A DNA stretch of 64,000 nucleotides from Gentiana macrophylla (lineage: Eukaryota > Streptophyta > Magnoliopsida > Gentianales > Gentianaceae). Every line of letters begins with the position of its first letter. Within the stretch, counting starts at the first letter, position 1. Below are positions 12,046 through 23,039 of the stretch, piece by piece. The stretch covers positions 36,381,318 through 36,445,317 of the forward strand of contig CM047810.1 of NCBI GenBank assembly GCA_026214975.1, read 5' to 3'. The position numbers and the translations under genes are program-made. The notes beneath the pieces were generated by a model that was not told where the DNA came from, searched no databases, and saw only the letters and a program-made list of their open reading frames with translations.

Positions 12046-12343
12046 GGGCATTCACACCAGAAGCCCTATCTTTTATCCCTAAAATAATACATATCTCTAT
12101 TACAACATCTCAATTCAAAACACTCAACAATAGCATCCCTATCTTTATACCATGTATACCATTAAAATAGAGATAGTGCTTTAAAATAGGGATAGTGCTC
12201 CACAAATAGGGATACACTGTTCATTGACCCTAAAATAAGGATATGGATGAGGTTTCTGCTGTGGAGGTATTTGAAGAAAATTTCCTCTTTTTATCTTTAT
12301 TTTAGGGATAGAGCACCGTATAGGGCTTCTGCTACAAATGCCC
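12046..12343. mobile_element. Tourist-like (PIF/Harbinger) MITE with TTA target duplication
   Basis: The element starts GGGCATTCACACCAGAAGCC and ends, in reverse complement, GGGCATTTGTAGCAGAAGCC: terminal inverted repeats of about 25 bp. TTA flanks it at 12043-12045 and 12344-12346, the 3-bp duplication typical of PIF/Harbinger. Internal sequence repeats the word ATAGGGATA several times and has no coding capacity. It sits inside the LINE remnant; the LINE peptide similarity resumes on either side, so insertion followed the LINE. Confidence 0.85.
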
Positions 12344-12540
12344 TTATGGTGGCTCTCAAGAAATCTCTTGAGTCAAAGTATTTCCTTTTTAGAACACGAG
12401 CTGCTACTGAATCTGGATGTTGCAGAAGTTTCCACGCCTGCTTCGCTAACAGAGATGAGTTGAAACACTCTAAGTCTCGAAATCCAAGTCCGCCCTCTGC
12501 TTTCTTTTTACAACAAGTCTTCCAAGATTTCTAATGAATT

Positions 12541-12870
12541 TTATCTTTTCCATCCGCTGAACTCTAGAAAAAATGCCTAGTTAATCCCAAGTTTTTAATA
12601 TATCTAGTATTTTTTCATTTTAAAAAAAAATAGTATATTTTCACCGGCAATTTTATCCCAAATCTGATTATAAGACATTCAAATACTTTCAAATTAATTC
12701 TACATTTTAATCACAGGTTTTTAATATGTTTAGTATTTTTCTCATTGGCAATTTCATCCCGATGTGATAAAACATTCAAAATTTTATTTCATGAATGGCG
12801 TCTATCAATGTTCAAAAAAAAAAAAAAACAAAGAATTCTGTTTTATCAATAATTAATATGTTTATGAGGA
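12541..12870. other. AT-rich intergenic DNA between two LINE remnants
   Basis: No gene seen. TTTTAATATRTYTAGTATTTT-like words occur near 12595 and 12718, giving a loose two-copy duplication of about 125 bp. A run of A lies at about 12817-12829. The last 20 bases are the left target-site duplication of the LINE that follows. Confidence 0.4.
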
Positions 12871-13798
12871 GACGAGGAGGGCACGAGGAAAATGCACTTG
12901 ACTGCTTGGAATACCATTTGCAAAGCCAAAGAAGATGGGGGCTGGGTTTCCGAAAGCTCAAGGAAATGAACTTAGCATTCCATGGTAAGCTGGTCTGGCA
13001 ACTTCTGAACAAGAAAGACTCTCTTTGGGTCCACCTTCTTTCGCAAAAATACAAGGAACTTACAGTCAAACCGAAAACTGGGAGTTCGAATATTTGGAAA
13101 AGCATATGCAGTTCTCTAGAGAGGCTTGGAAGAAACTGATGATGGTTTTAATCGGAGGATGGAGCCTAAAGGGGAATACTCAGTTAGTTCGGGGCATTTC
13201 TTCCAATGCCCAACGGACCAAGTGGATCGATCGGCGAAAAGATATGTGGAAAGCAGCCTGGAAACTGAAGGGTCCATCAAGAGGTACACTGCCAGTAAGT
13301 GATTTACTTTTTAAGAGGCATGTTAGCACTTCTGTGATGTGTAAGCTTTGTGAGAGTGAAGCTGAGACGGCATTACATGCCCTACGGGATTGCGAGTGGG
13401 CGAGATCAGTATGGTGCCAATGTGTCCCAAGGGAAGACTGGGGGAAATTATTTGGAGCAAGGTCGATCGAAGAGTGGGTTCGACTCAACCTATTGAATAC
13501 AAGAGACGCTAGTTTTAGAACATGTAGATGAAAATATTTGTGGCGAGAAATCTCTAGCGGGATTTGGCTATGGAGAAATAGATAATATCACGAGACGATT
13601 GGGAGAGACCACTGGCGTATGTGTTCGTTGCGAGTGCACTTGACAGAGTTAGAAATCTCCGGCTAGCCTGGAGGATAGATTAAATTGGTAGATTTAATAA
13701 CTTTTTTTGCAGTTTAATTTTGATGTAATACCGAACAACTATTTTTTTAATGCCTAATGACCTTAGAGTAATAAAGAGATCGTTTCTTAAAGTAAAAA
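12871..13798 (+). mobile_element. 5'-truncated LINE insertion with 18-20 bp target duplication
   Basis: Plus-strand similarity to plant LINE coding sequence: a GLGFRKLKEMNLAFHGKLVW block (about 12945-13005), then WKLKGPSRG and a zf-RVT block with CKLCESEAET.ALHALRDCEW (13345-13400). Frames are shifted and it stops before RNase H. The word ATTAATATGTTTATGAGGA lies immediately before (12852-12870) and after (13800-13818), and the right copy is preceded by an A-rich tail. This is the expected footprint of target-primed reverse transcription with 5' truncation. Confidence 0.8.
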
Positions 13799-13943
13799 AA
13801 TTAATATGTTTATGAGGACTTCTAATAATACATTTGTGTCGATTCGAAAAGAAAATACATTTGTGAAATAATTTCAAAAATGGATTGTATCATTAAGAAC
13901 ATTTACATTATTTCCATCCATAATCAGATCATAATTTTCTTTC

Positions 13944-14150
13944 GAGTAATGATACGTATACAACGATTGCGTCACAACGAGTGATACAAATACAGGCACA
14001 ACGATTGTGGCACAACGAGTAACACAACAGTGATCTGTATCGTTATTCATATTAGAATTACATAATGATCAATTTAAATTCATTATAATCAATTCTCATT
14101 AATTGTGCCTATTAATACTTAATAGGGAATGACGCAGTGCCACAATAAGT
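13944..14150. repeat. Divergent relative of the 7631-7774 MITE-like element
   Basis: CGAGTAATGATACG, ACAACGATTG and CACAACGAGT recur here, the last two twice each, matching words in reverse orientation at 7740-7774. The right half is AT-rich and a matching terminal repeat is not clear. Likely a diverged family member or a tandemly expanded end. Confidence 0.4.
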
Positions 14151-14473
14151 AGGGAGTACTGTATAATAAACATTTTTTCTTTGCAAAACAGTATATAATA
14201 AACATTTAATCACGTCATATATTTTTCAAGGCAATAAAAATATTATGTGGTGACCTGCGGAAGGCAGAGGGACTTGACCTAGGTAATGTCTTTTACCCAA
14301 TTCCTTCATGTATTGCTCATCTCTTCACTCTTTTGCTAATTTGAATGTCCAGTTCATGGTTATGAAAGACTATAATTCACATTATTCTTACTTTATCTTT
14401 ACTAATGAATATAGAAAAACGAATTAAAAACATCTGAAATTATAATAAAAAAAAAAACCTAAAATACCAAAAA

Positions 14474-14498
14474 ATATATATATATATATATATATATA
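14474..14498. repeat. (AT)n microsatellite
   Basis: Alternating AT for about 25 bases within AT-rich intergenic sequence. Confidence 0.9.
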
Positions 14499-14802
14499 AA
14501 GAACTTAAAGAAAAATAAGAAACAAAAGCTAACACCCCGATAATGGAAATATGGAATGTATAACTAACTTGTGTAACTAGACATATATAAGACAATAAGG
14601 CGGAAGTCATTTCTATTCGATTGTCTTTATAAGAGAATTCGTTAAAAGAGATAAGTTATCTGGTAAAAAAAAAAAAGAGAGTTAAGTTATTTCATACTAT
14701 TCAAGTTATAACTCTTGACAATCTAACCAAGTATATTAGTTAAACAACTTTGTTCAGATGTTATAATGTACGGCTATGTAACTACGTATATTTTTTTATA
14801 CC

Positions 14803-15250
14803 AGAAACGAAAGGATTCATTAGAAACTAAAAAAAAATAGAAACAATACACCCGGACAAAAGCCGGGAAAAAGCAGAACTAATTCTGGATCACTACCGGC
14901 CTAAAGCCGGACAACAGCCAGCAGAAACGAAAGGAAAAAAAGGTCATGGGAAAAACTCATTTCCACCAAATTCACCGCCGATAGGAGACGTGATTTGAGA
15001 ATATAATCTGAGTTAAACATTTATCATAGCTTCTCTAAACTTATAATAAAACTAAAACTAAAACAGCAAACCGGAAAATCCGACAAATTCCGACCCGATC
15101 CAAAAACATAAAACAACAGATTAAACAACACTGTCCAAACCCAACACAACCTCCACCCGGCCGCCAAGCCACCAAGGAAAATAGCCACCGGTACACAATA
15201 AGTTCCAAGTTATTTTGACAAATGAAATCGGACCCTGTCAACTCTTCTAG
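14803..15250 (-). mobile_element. Possible LINE 3' end remnant
   Basis: On the minus strand, CCGGCTTTAGGCCGG, CCCGGCTTTTGTCCGG and then TTCTAATGAATCC followed by TTTCTGGTATAAAAAAA resemble the 3' untranslated tails of plant LINEs, which end in AATGAA-like words and short A runs. The adjacent 66-codon minus-strand frame (15041-15241) has no recognisable domain. Assigned by style of sequence only. Confidence 0.3.
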
Positions 15251-15675
15251 TGACCTCCGTTAATGAAAGGCGCTCAATTTCGTTAGTTTTATCGATAGGA
15301 AGGTAACCGTTACTCTACATAGAAGATGGATTGGCATTCCATAGATAGGAGTTATAACAAGTGCTTTCGTAACTGTCGATGCTGTGCAACACATAAGATT
15401 AACTAGTTATGTATATAAGTTATAATAACTATATAAATCGACATTTTTATTTTTATAAATGAACATTTTATTTTATTAATTAAGAAACAAATTTCCGTAA
15501 AAAAGACCAACTAGAACAGCGAAACCCTGCCTCATTAATCAATATAATTTCTACCGGCAAAATCTAATTAAAAAAATCCAGTAAAAAAATGGTACAATTT
15601 TCATGATTCTTATCTTACGACCCTTAAAAGGGAAAAAGAAAGATACATAAAAGAATAAGCATGTCCCTAGCTACT
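15251..15675. other. AT-rich intergenic DNA
   Basis: No gene, RNA or repeat structure that I can support. Confidence 0.4.
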
Positions 15676-15884
15676 CTGTGGCGGATTCAAAAAGTTTTTC
15701 CAGTAGGGTTATCGGACTGTAAAACTATATTTTCTATTTAAAAATTTGTTACAGCGGAGTCATCGGAGTCTAAAACTATATTTTTACCAGCAAAACGACA
15801 ATTTTTAACATTAAAACTATATCGTTTTAATACTATAAAAAAAAATTCCGGATCTCGGTAGGGATACACATAAATCCGCCGCTG
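15676..15884. mobile_element. hAT-like MITE (209 bp)
   Basis: Left end CTGTGGCGGATTCAAA and right end AAATCCGCCGCTG are imperfect inverted repeats of the plant hAT MITE style (CAGNGGCGGATY). The 8 bases on each side (TAGCTACT and CAGCTACC) agree at six positions, compatible with an old 8-bp duplication. Inside, GTTATCGGACTGTAAAACT and CATCGGAGTCTAAAACT form a near-direct duplication. Confidence 0.5.
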
Positions 15885-16126
15885 CAGCTACCACCATAAC
15901 CAACAAAGCTGATCTTCAGCACTTTATGTAAAGATTGTACATAGAGTTCTTCCAAACATGAAATCCTTTTACTTCTTCATATGAGAACCCTAATAAGAAG
16001 ACCCTGAAAAAGTTTCCTCCCTCGTCTCCCTAGCATTCCGGACAAAGTCTGATGTTCAGAACCTAATTACATTGACCTTGCAGATTGGAAAATATAACGA
16101 ATCTGATTTAGCGGATATGAATCAGA

Positions 16127-16226
16127 GGATAGCGGAGAAGAAATCGAGTAATTGTTGTTCGGTTGATTGATGTGTAGGATAGCGGAGAAGAAAGCAAGTA
16201 ATTGTTGTTCGATTGATTGATGTGTT
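16127..16226. repeat. 50-bp tandem duplication
   Basis: Two consecutive copies beginning GGATAGCGGAGAAGAAA and ending TTGATTGATGTGT (starts 16127 and 16177) with few differences. No coding context. Confidence 0.85.
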
Positions 16227-16334
16227 TTAGAAATATACGGAATATCTTCAACAACAAAAAAAAGTACGGAATATGAAACAGATTCTAAGTACAATATGAT
16301 ATATAATAAATCCACAGTAATGGCATTTTTATAT

Positions 16335-16905
16335 GCAGCAAGAAGCACCTCGAACCATTATATTACTCGATGCTCAGAATTCATTCTTATAAAGATGATA
16401 CGTATAAAATAAATTTATTTTCCCAATACTATTCTCATGTGAATAGTAAAGATGTTTCGAAAGTGAGAGTACAATAAGACAAAGAAAAGGACAAAAGTAG
16501 AATTGATCCTTTTCCTTTGCTGCGGAGTGATAGATGAAAAAAGGTTGATTCTTTTATACCCAAAAAAAAAAAAAGTCACCCCTAGTTATTTATTTATTTA
16601 TTATCTTTTAATGTTGCAGATTTCTTTTGAGATATACAAAACTACCACCCCATGTATCTCACAGTTTATATAGGAGAAGTTATAGATATACATAGAAAAA
16701 GTCAAGCATATATTAATTTAGATATTAGGATTATTTAATTTTAATGTATACCACAAAAAATAATATAAGATTTAATATCAAAAAATAATATATGATTTAA
16801 TATCTCCTCTATTGTTTTTTCCCATTAATTTGAGAATACATTTTTTATAATTAATTCACTGTTGATAAAATTCAAAAACAAAACGTGGGGCTTTGATAAA
16901 GAATC
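16335..16905. repeat. Duplicated AT-rich segment, copy 1
   Basis: Contains in order AGAAGCACC, ATGCTCAGAATTC, TAAAGATGATACGTATAAAA, CTCATGTGAATAGTAAAGA, GAAAGTGAGAGTACAATA, GGTTGATTCTTTTATACC, TTTTAATGTTGCAGATT, TTGAGATATACA, CATGTATCTC and ATGTATACCACAAAAA. The same series occurs at 18985-20170 interrupted by two MITEs. The end (TGTTGATAAAATTCA, AACGTGGGGCTTTGATAAAG) is related to the centre of the large inverted repeat at 21876-23016. Function unknown; probably a non-autonomous transposable element. Confidence 0.6.
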
Positions 16906-16919
16906 AATCAACCAAACAC

Positions 16920-17163
16920 GATTTTCTCGGTATAAAGATGATACGTTTTATTTAATTATATCTTGTTTGATATAATTCCGAAGAATCCTGACAAGTTTCG
17001 GTCAATGTATTTCATATATCATCATCAATCACGTAGTACAATATTTATAGCCACTGTCTGCAGGGCTTCTACATCTAAACAAAATATCCAAACTATCCTT
17101 ACTAATTTAATACACTAGTATAAATATTTTCCATAACACATAATATTTTTCATATCGTAATAC
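16920..17163 (-). mobile_element. Copia LTR remnant with TATA box
   Basis: Directly downstream (minus strand) of the copia pol remnant and of a polypurine tract CTTGAGGGGGG comes TATTACGATATG, then, about 105 bp on, GGCTATAAATATTG, a TATA box at about 17044-17051, and further AT-rich sequence ending near GAGAAAATCGTG. Position and TATA box indicate the 3' LTR; exact ends are not defined. Confidence 0.5.
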
Positions 17164-17945
17164 CCCCCTCAAGTGGGAGCGTGAAGATCTCGAACGCCCA
17201 ACATGCGTAACAAAAACTCGAATTGTTGCCGACCCAACGCCTTCGTAAAGATATCTGCCAATTAATGATTCGTAGGAACATACGAAGGAAGAATCAAGCC
17301 ATCCATGATAGCATCACGCACAAAATGACAGTCTGCCTCAATATGCTTCGTGCGTTCGTGAAACACTGGATTCTGCGCAATATGAAGTGCCGATTGGCTA
17401 TCACAAAAGAGTCGTATCCCAGGGGGTGGCGGACCCGAGCTCAGTCAGTAACTGTTTCAACCACTTCAATTCACACGTAATCTCCGCCATAGATCGATAT
17501 TCCGCTTCGGCCTTCTAGGATATAGGCGAAAGACCAAGAAAAACAAACCAAATACTCAATGAACGTCAGGTAAGAGGCAACTCGCCCAATCAAAATCGCA
17601 CCAACCCTCGAGAGTAAGAGAACTGTCAGACCGTAGCAAGATACCTTGTCCGGGATGTTTCTTCTAATATCGAACCAGACTCAAGGCTACCTCCCAATGA
17701 TCAACCCGAGGTGCCTGCATAAATTGAGACAACACATGAAGAGAATATGCCAGATCGGGTCGGGTAACTCCGAGATATATAAGACGCCCAATCAACCGAC
17801 GATATGGCCCTGGATCACTCAACAACGCGCCAAAAGCAAGAGCCAACTTGTGATTCTGCTCTATCGGAAAATCAGCCGGCTTGCTCCCAAGTAAACCGGT
17901 TTCATGAATAATGTCAAGGGCAAGGCATTTTATTTCCACCGTTTA
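17164..17945 (-). pseudogene. Ty1/copia reverse transcriptase-RNase H remnant
   Basis: The minus strand begins with MEIKCLALDIIHETGLLG and YRRLIGRLIYLGVTRPDLAY (end of reverse transcriptase), continues after a stop with GQGILLRSDSSLTLEGW and DFDWASC (first RNase H acidic residue), and ends with [44 protein letters not shown] and the C-terminal LRMLGVRDLHAPT. Several in-frame stops and frameshifts make it dead. The 5' part of the element is missing from about 17945. Confidence 0.85.
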
Positions 17946-18984
17946 CTAATAGGTTATGAAACACATATACCATATGCATAATGTCACTTTTGGTTAATTT
18001 AAAATAATGCATAGATGATTATAACACATTTTTAGCCATCGTGTTTCTTCATTTTCTCAAAACCATCGTCTATCTTTCATTGTTATGATAAAGATAAGCT
18101 CCTCTATGTATTCGTTTTTGTTACAATTAATAGACACCCATATGGTTTATTGTTATCATAAATACATCTATGTATTGTTTTTATTACAATATACAACTCT
18201 ATATATTTGTTTTTGTTACGATAAACATCCCGTTAGAAATATATATAACACATGAACTACACAGAGGAGAAGACATTTAAAACAAAAATCGCCGAGGAAG
18301 CAAATAAAGTAGCAACCCAGAATGAGTGAAAAACACTACAAAAAAGCATAAGTAAACAAGGCAGACCGAGAATTAGAAGAAGATGAAACAAGAATAACAG
18401 ACGCCACGAAATATACATATAAGGGAGCATAAGGATTATAGAATTTTGATGACACAAATAAAATTTCACTTATTCTTACTAGCTTAGCCATATCTTAATC
18501 TATCTATTCATTCTTTTTTCATCATTGTAGAAAGAGTCCAGACCCCAAGACTAAAAGATCCTGGGTTTAAATTTCTATCAATTACATGTAATATTGTTTC
18601 CCTTCTAAAAGCAACGGAAAGTCGATTCCGAGATCTAAAACCGACTACAAAATGGTTGATTGTCATTTGTCATTGTGATGCCACGACAATAGGTTTGATG
18701 TGGTGCTATGAGTAATAATATAACAATAGGCAACAAATTCGAGCTCGTTGTGTTAGTACTTGTTGAAAAATAATTTGTCAAACAACAAAGACAACCCAGA
18801 ACATGAAGAAAAAACGTCTGCAACAATAACAACATAAAATACAAACAACAATAATAACAAAGTGCTAAGTTAAGTTCAAAATAAATCTAGGTCGAAATAC
18901 GCTATTGCGTTATCTTTAGAGAGTAAAACGCCCTCACCGCATTGGTAAATTATTGATAGTGCGTTGTTTTCCCAAAATTCAACA
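17946..18984. other. AT-rich intergenic DNA with a degenerate 60-bp tandem repeat
   Basis: No gene recognised. Between 18096 and 18230 the words CTATGTATTCGTTTTTGTTAC, ATCTATGTATTGTTTTTATT and CTATATATTTGTTTTTGTTA recur at roughly 60-bp spacing, separated by ATAAACA/ATAGACA words: a decayed tandem repeat. The remaining short frames (for example 18257-18469 and 18635-18844) have no recognisable domain and low-complexity composition. Confidence 0.4.
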
Positions 18985-19352
18985 ACCCGTTGCATTTTCG
19001 TGTGCACCGTGAAGCACCCGAACTACTATATTACTTAATGCTCAGAATTCTTATAAAGATGATACGTATAAAATAAATTTCTTTTCCGAGTACTATTGAT
19101 TCTCATGTGAATAGTAAAGATGTTTTGAAAGTGAGAGTACAATACTTTCTTTTAAAAAAAAAAGTGAGTACAATAGGACAAATGTACAATTGACCATTTT
19201 CCTTTTGCTGCCGAGTGAAGATAGATGAAAAATGGTTGATTCTTTTATACCAGAAAAGAAAAAGAAAAAAAAACCTCACACAAACCTTTTATTTATTTGT
19301 TGTCTTTTAATGTTGCAGATTTTTTGAGATATACATATAAAACTACCACCTC

Positions 19353-19546
19353 GCAGTGGTTTTATGGTGGTCCAGGACCACCATGTCATACTTGTCCACC
19401 AATGAAATGTCTTATAAGAAGGGTAAAAACGTCAATACATGGAATTTATATTTTACACAGTGGGCCCTTGTGTTATTTGTCATTTTTCTATTGGTCCTGG
19501 ATCACCAAGTCATCATTGGTCCAGGACCATAATAAAATTTCCCCAT
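19353..19546. mobile_element. MITE-like insertion with GGTCCAGGACC ends
   Basis: Absent from the paralogous segment at 16640-16655. Left end AGTGGTTTTATGGTGGTCC AGGACCA and right end, in reverse complement, GAAATTTTATTATGGTCC TGGACCA are imperfect inverted repeats. Each end is itself palindromic around TGGTCCNGGACCA. About 190 bp, no coding potential. Superfamily unresolved. Confidence 0.55.
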
Positions 19547-19704
19547 CCCGTGTATCTCCTAGTTTATAGGAGAAGTTATAGATATACGTGCCCACTGATA
19601 GATGAAAAACGGTTGATTCTTTTACTAAAAAAAAAAGAAAAGGAAAACACTCACACAAACCTTATATTTATTATCTTTTAATGTTGCAGATTTTTTGAGA
19701 TATA

Positions 19705-19978
19705 CTCTCTCCGTCTCAAAATATAATTTCGTTTAAATTTTTTTACACTTATTAAGAAAGTTAGTTAAATTTGTTATGTGTCAATAATTTTAATTAAAAA
19801 AAGACTAAAATGACATTTTATTGGTATTAATGCAAAATAATAATAAGTGGTTCAGTATATAATAAATGAGGTGTAGAATGAAAAAAATGTAATAAATGCA
19901 TTATTGGTTTTCTAAATAGACTTACACTTTGGGACAAACCAAAAAGCTAGAAGAACTTATATTTTGGGACGGGGGTAG
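19705..19978. mobile_element. Stowaway-like (Tc1/mariner) MITE, TA target duplication
   Basis: Starts CTCTCTCCGTCTCAAAATAT and ends, in reverse complement, CTACCCCCGTCCCAAAATAT, the classic plant Stowaway terminal repeat, flanked by TA on both sides (19703-19704, 19979-19980). 274 bp, non-coding. Its absence from the paralogous segment near 16630 confirms it as an insertion. Confidence 0.9.
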
Positions 19979-20210
19979 TATTAAACTACCACCCAGGCAC
20001 CACATCAAATCTACCTGAAACACCACATCAAGGTTTAAAAATATACATGAAATGTGATGTCTTTAAGGACAATGGTGGATTTAATATGGTGCCCTTTAAC
20101 CTTAAAGCCCCTTTAAATAAATATAATTATTTAATTTTAATGTATACCACAAAAATTAATATAAGGTTTAAAATCAATTAATAATTCCAACAATCCCCTT
20201 GTTGATTTTA

Positions 20211-20297
20211 AATCTTATTTTTTGAAAACCAAACTGACCATATTATACCGTGTAATCTTATTTTTTGAAAACCAAACTGAGCATATAATACTGTGTA
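20211..20297. repeat. 43-bp tandem duplication
   Basis: AATCTTATTTTTTGAAAACC begins at 20211 and again at 20254; both copies continue AAACTGA(C/G)CATAT and end ACYGTGT. Non-coding. Confidence 0.85.
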
Positions 20298-21071
20298 ATA
20301 TGTGTAGGTACCTCTCGGGTTTGAACCTTCACTTTGTGAAAATAAATTACCATTTATAAAACAATAGAGACATAAATGTCTTGAACTATGTTTCATATGA
20401 CTAGATGGTAACGCATAACAGACCACGGTATGAGTAAAAAATTGTGGTTCCATCAGTGGTGCGCTTTACGGTTATGCGCAGAAATCTTGTATCATGAACG
20501 TCATTAGAGAGTAGCTCACACCCCCACAGTGGCGTTTCCACCACCACGTTCACTTAGGTGAATCCTCCAATGGTGAATTGTGACTAAACACCCCGCAAAA
20601 ATATGTCATTGGACTCATTAATAGATAACTCAACCTCAAACGTCACATAAAGAGCACTAACCATAATAATGAGATTCGGAAAATTTCCACAATAATAATT
20701 TTATTCGTGCTCTTCCAACTCACCCCTTTAACAGTTTCGTTTTTACCCGTTGAACTTCGTTCATAGGATCTCCATACCTCCGAAGATGGGTTTCCACTGT
20801 GGTGATTTAGTTAGTATGTTCCAATCCCATTCCCTCGATGTTTTTATAATTTGCTGACGCGTCAGTCTTTTTGTACGGATCCGTATTGTTGTTTCCAGAC
20901 TTGATAAAATCCAGGCAAACCAGAGCTTGATTTCACTTGTAAAAGCTATAGTAGTTAGTAAGTTTCAGGATCAACGACGCAATGCTAACTTGTTACATCA
21001 TCCCTTCATCCACCTCGGTTCTTCACATAAACATGAACCATTGCACCACAATATATAACAACGACACATTT

Positions 21072-21139
<68 letters not shown>

Positions 21140-21875
21140 CAACGAACGCTTTATCAACGATTTACATGAGGACACTCTCAAGGATGACATGACACTTGTG
21201 AACCTCCATCCCAAAAACCAAATCATTTTCAGGAAACAAACGCCCGGCACGTGAAAATTAATTTTCATGTGTCGAGCGCAAAAAAAATCCTTTATTTCAT
21301 GAACGGGACATCACAACAGTAGGTTTGGATGTGAGCTTGGAGTTCTTTCCATAAGAAACAAGATTATCAAAAACAAACAAGTTCTATTCTCAATGATGTT
21401 TTGCTATGCTTTTGCTAGTCTTTGGTGTGTTTTGCAACATTATTGTGATATCCGGCTACATTTTGATATACTTGTTGAATCAATTTCTATGATATTACGT
21501 CGTGACAATAACCAGACACAAAACAAAAGCCTCAATATCCTTAATATATATCCACTGCTCCATCAATAATTGTGTTGATCTTCTTTGTTTATATGTTTAT
21601 TTCTAATATATTTAAAAAAACATGTGCCTTATTGCAAATGAATACAAATAACACTTATTAAAAAAATTGTTAAACCCTAACAACAAGAGTCCCCACTCTC
21701 TGTCTCATGAGATGAGCGGAGATATTAATCAGATAACCTAATGACTCAGAGTCATGTGAAGTCGTTCTTTTACAGGGTTCGAATATCCACACTCCAACAC
21801 CAGGTTCAGCTGTCCTGCCCCCAATTTTTTAACCACTAGTCATTGTCCAGGACAAATATAAATAAAACTTATTAC
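20298..21875. other. Intergenic DNA including an (AT)n microsatellite
   Basis: No gene seen. An (AT)n run occupies about 21074-21139 and accounts for the repetitive Tyr-Ile frames there. Isolated short frames elsewhere have no recognisable domain. Confidence 0.45.
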
Positions 21876-23016
21876 TAAGAGTCTTTGTAGTAGAATTGTT
21901 TTAGATGTAATGCATATTATAGAAAGGAAAAATCAATTAATCAGTTACGTATCCCATTTAAAATTGATGTACTGCTCTTTTCTTACGTTAGATGTTTACT
22001 TTTCTTTTTTGACCGGTTTTTGTTACTTTCGGTTAGCATATTATGGTACAACCTATACGGTCCTTGTACCGAACGTCATTACTATTAGCCATATATTTTT
22101 ATTCTCTTTTTCATAACACAACACCTATTGTGTCTGGGAGATAATGAAAATGGAAAAGAAGAATACTCTTGTATCTGATTGCAATTTCATTGGAGGCGTA
22201 TAGGTAATTTAACACATAAGGGCTATTTAATGTAATTACAATATTGCTACTCAAGTACGTTATACCCTAGCGGTTTAAATACTAGCAATTACCACACAAA
22301 TCTACAGCTCCGATATTTTTCTTCCCCTCCACCATTGTTTTTTTCTTCCCGTTAATTTAAGAATACATTTTTTATAACTGGTTGTTGATAAAATTCAGAA
22401 ACAAAATGTGGGGCATTGATAAAGAATAAATCAATCCAACTGTTGGATTGATTTATTCTTTATCAATACCCCACATTTTGTTTCTGAATTTTTTATCAAC
22501 AGCCAGTTATAAAAAAATTATTCTTAAATTAACAGGAAAAAAACAATCAAAGAGGGGAAGAAAAATACCGGAGATGCAGATTTGTGTGGCAATTGCTAGT
22601 ATTTAAACAACTAGGGTATAATGTACTTGAGTAGCAATATTGTAATTATATTAAATAGACCTTCTTACATATAGTGTTAAATTACATATAAGACTCCGAT
22701 GAAATTTGTACTGAGATACAAGAGTATCATTCTTTTTCATTTTCATTATCTCCCCCACACACAATAGGTGATGTGTTATGAAAAAAGAGAATAAAAGTAA
22801 ATGGCTATTAGTAATGTCATTCAGTACAACGGTCGTATATGTTGTACCATAAAATGCTAGCCGAAAGTAACAAAAAACCGGTCAAAAAAGAAAAGAAAAA
22901 ATCTAATGTAAGAAAGAGCATTACATCAATTTTAACGGGATACGTAAAGGTTTAATTGAATTTTCCTTTCTATAATATGCATTTCATTTAAAACAATTCT
23001 ACTACAAAGACTCTTA
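21876..23016. repeat. Large near-perfect inverted repeat (about 565-bp arms)
   Basis: Left arm 21876-22440 and right arm 22442-23016 are reverse complements with few differences and almost no spacer: the centre reads AATCCAAC-T-GTTGGATT. The outer ends are TAAGAGTCTTTGTAGTAGAA on the left and its complement on the right. Both arms contain GACCGGTTTTT and a block (ATTGCTACTCAAGTACGTTA, AATACTAGCAATT) that occurs a third time at 24495-25545. Transcription through it would give a long hairpin RNA. It may be a foldback transposon or a head-to-head insertion of two copies of one element. Confidence 0.9.
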
Positions 23017-23039
23017 CATTTAAAACAATATAACATAAA

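Larger units (their letters stand above)
10692..12540 (-). mobile_element. LINE (non-LTR retrotransposon) 3' remnant, split by a MITE
   Basis: Minus-strand reading gives, in order, the end of a LINE reverse transcriptase (LGFRDLE-type and LLAKQAWKLL-type words about 12500-12400), the zinc-binding zf-RVT region (11276-11740) and a plant LINE RNase H domain (10692-11282). Frames shift between blocks and the Tourist-like MITE at 12046-12343 interrupts the coding sequence, so it is inactive. The 5' two-thirds of the element is missing. The A-rich stretch on the minus strand just beyond 10692 may be what is left of the poly(A) tail. Confidence 0.8.
18985..20170. repeat. Duplicated AT-rich segment, copy 2, interrupted by two MITEs
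   Basis: Repeats the series of 16335-16800 (see that entry) and additionally has an internal second copy of the block GGTTGATTCTTTTA ... AATGTTGCAGATTTTTTGAG at 19605-19700. Relative to copy 1 there are two insertions: about 19353-19546 and 19705-19978. The end TTTAATTTTAATGTATACC (20130) matches 16736, so the segment continues past both insertions. Confidence 0.65.

Noticed and set aside
13025..13531. Host gene of 168 codons
   Set aside because: Peptide is the LINE zf-RVT region inside a copy with target duplications; not a host gene.
20982..21268. Frames with long Tyr-Ile repeats on both strands
   Set aside because: Products of the (AT)n microsatellite; the same holds for 30555-30768.
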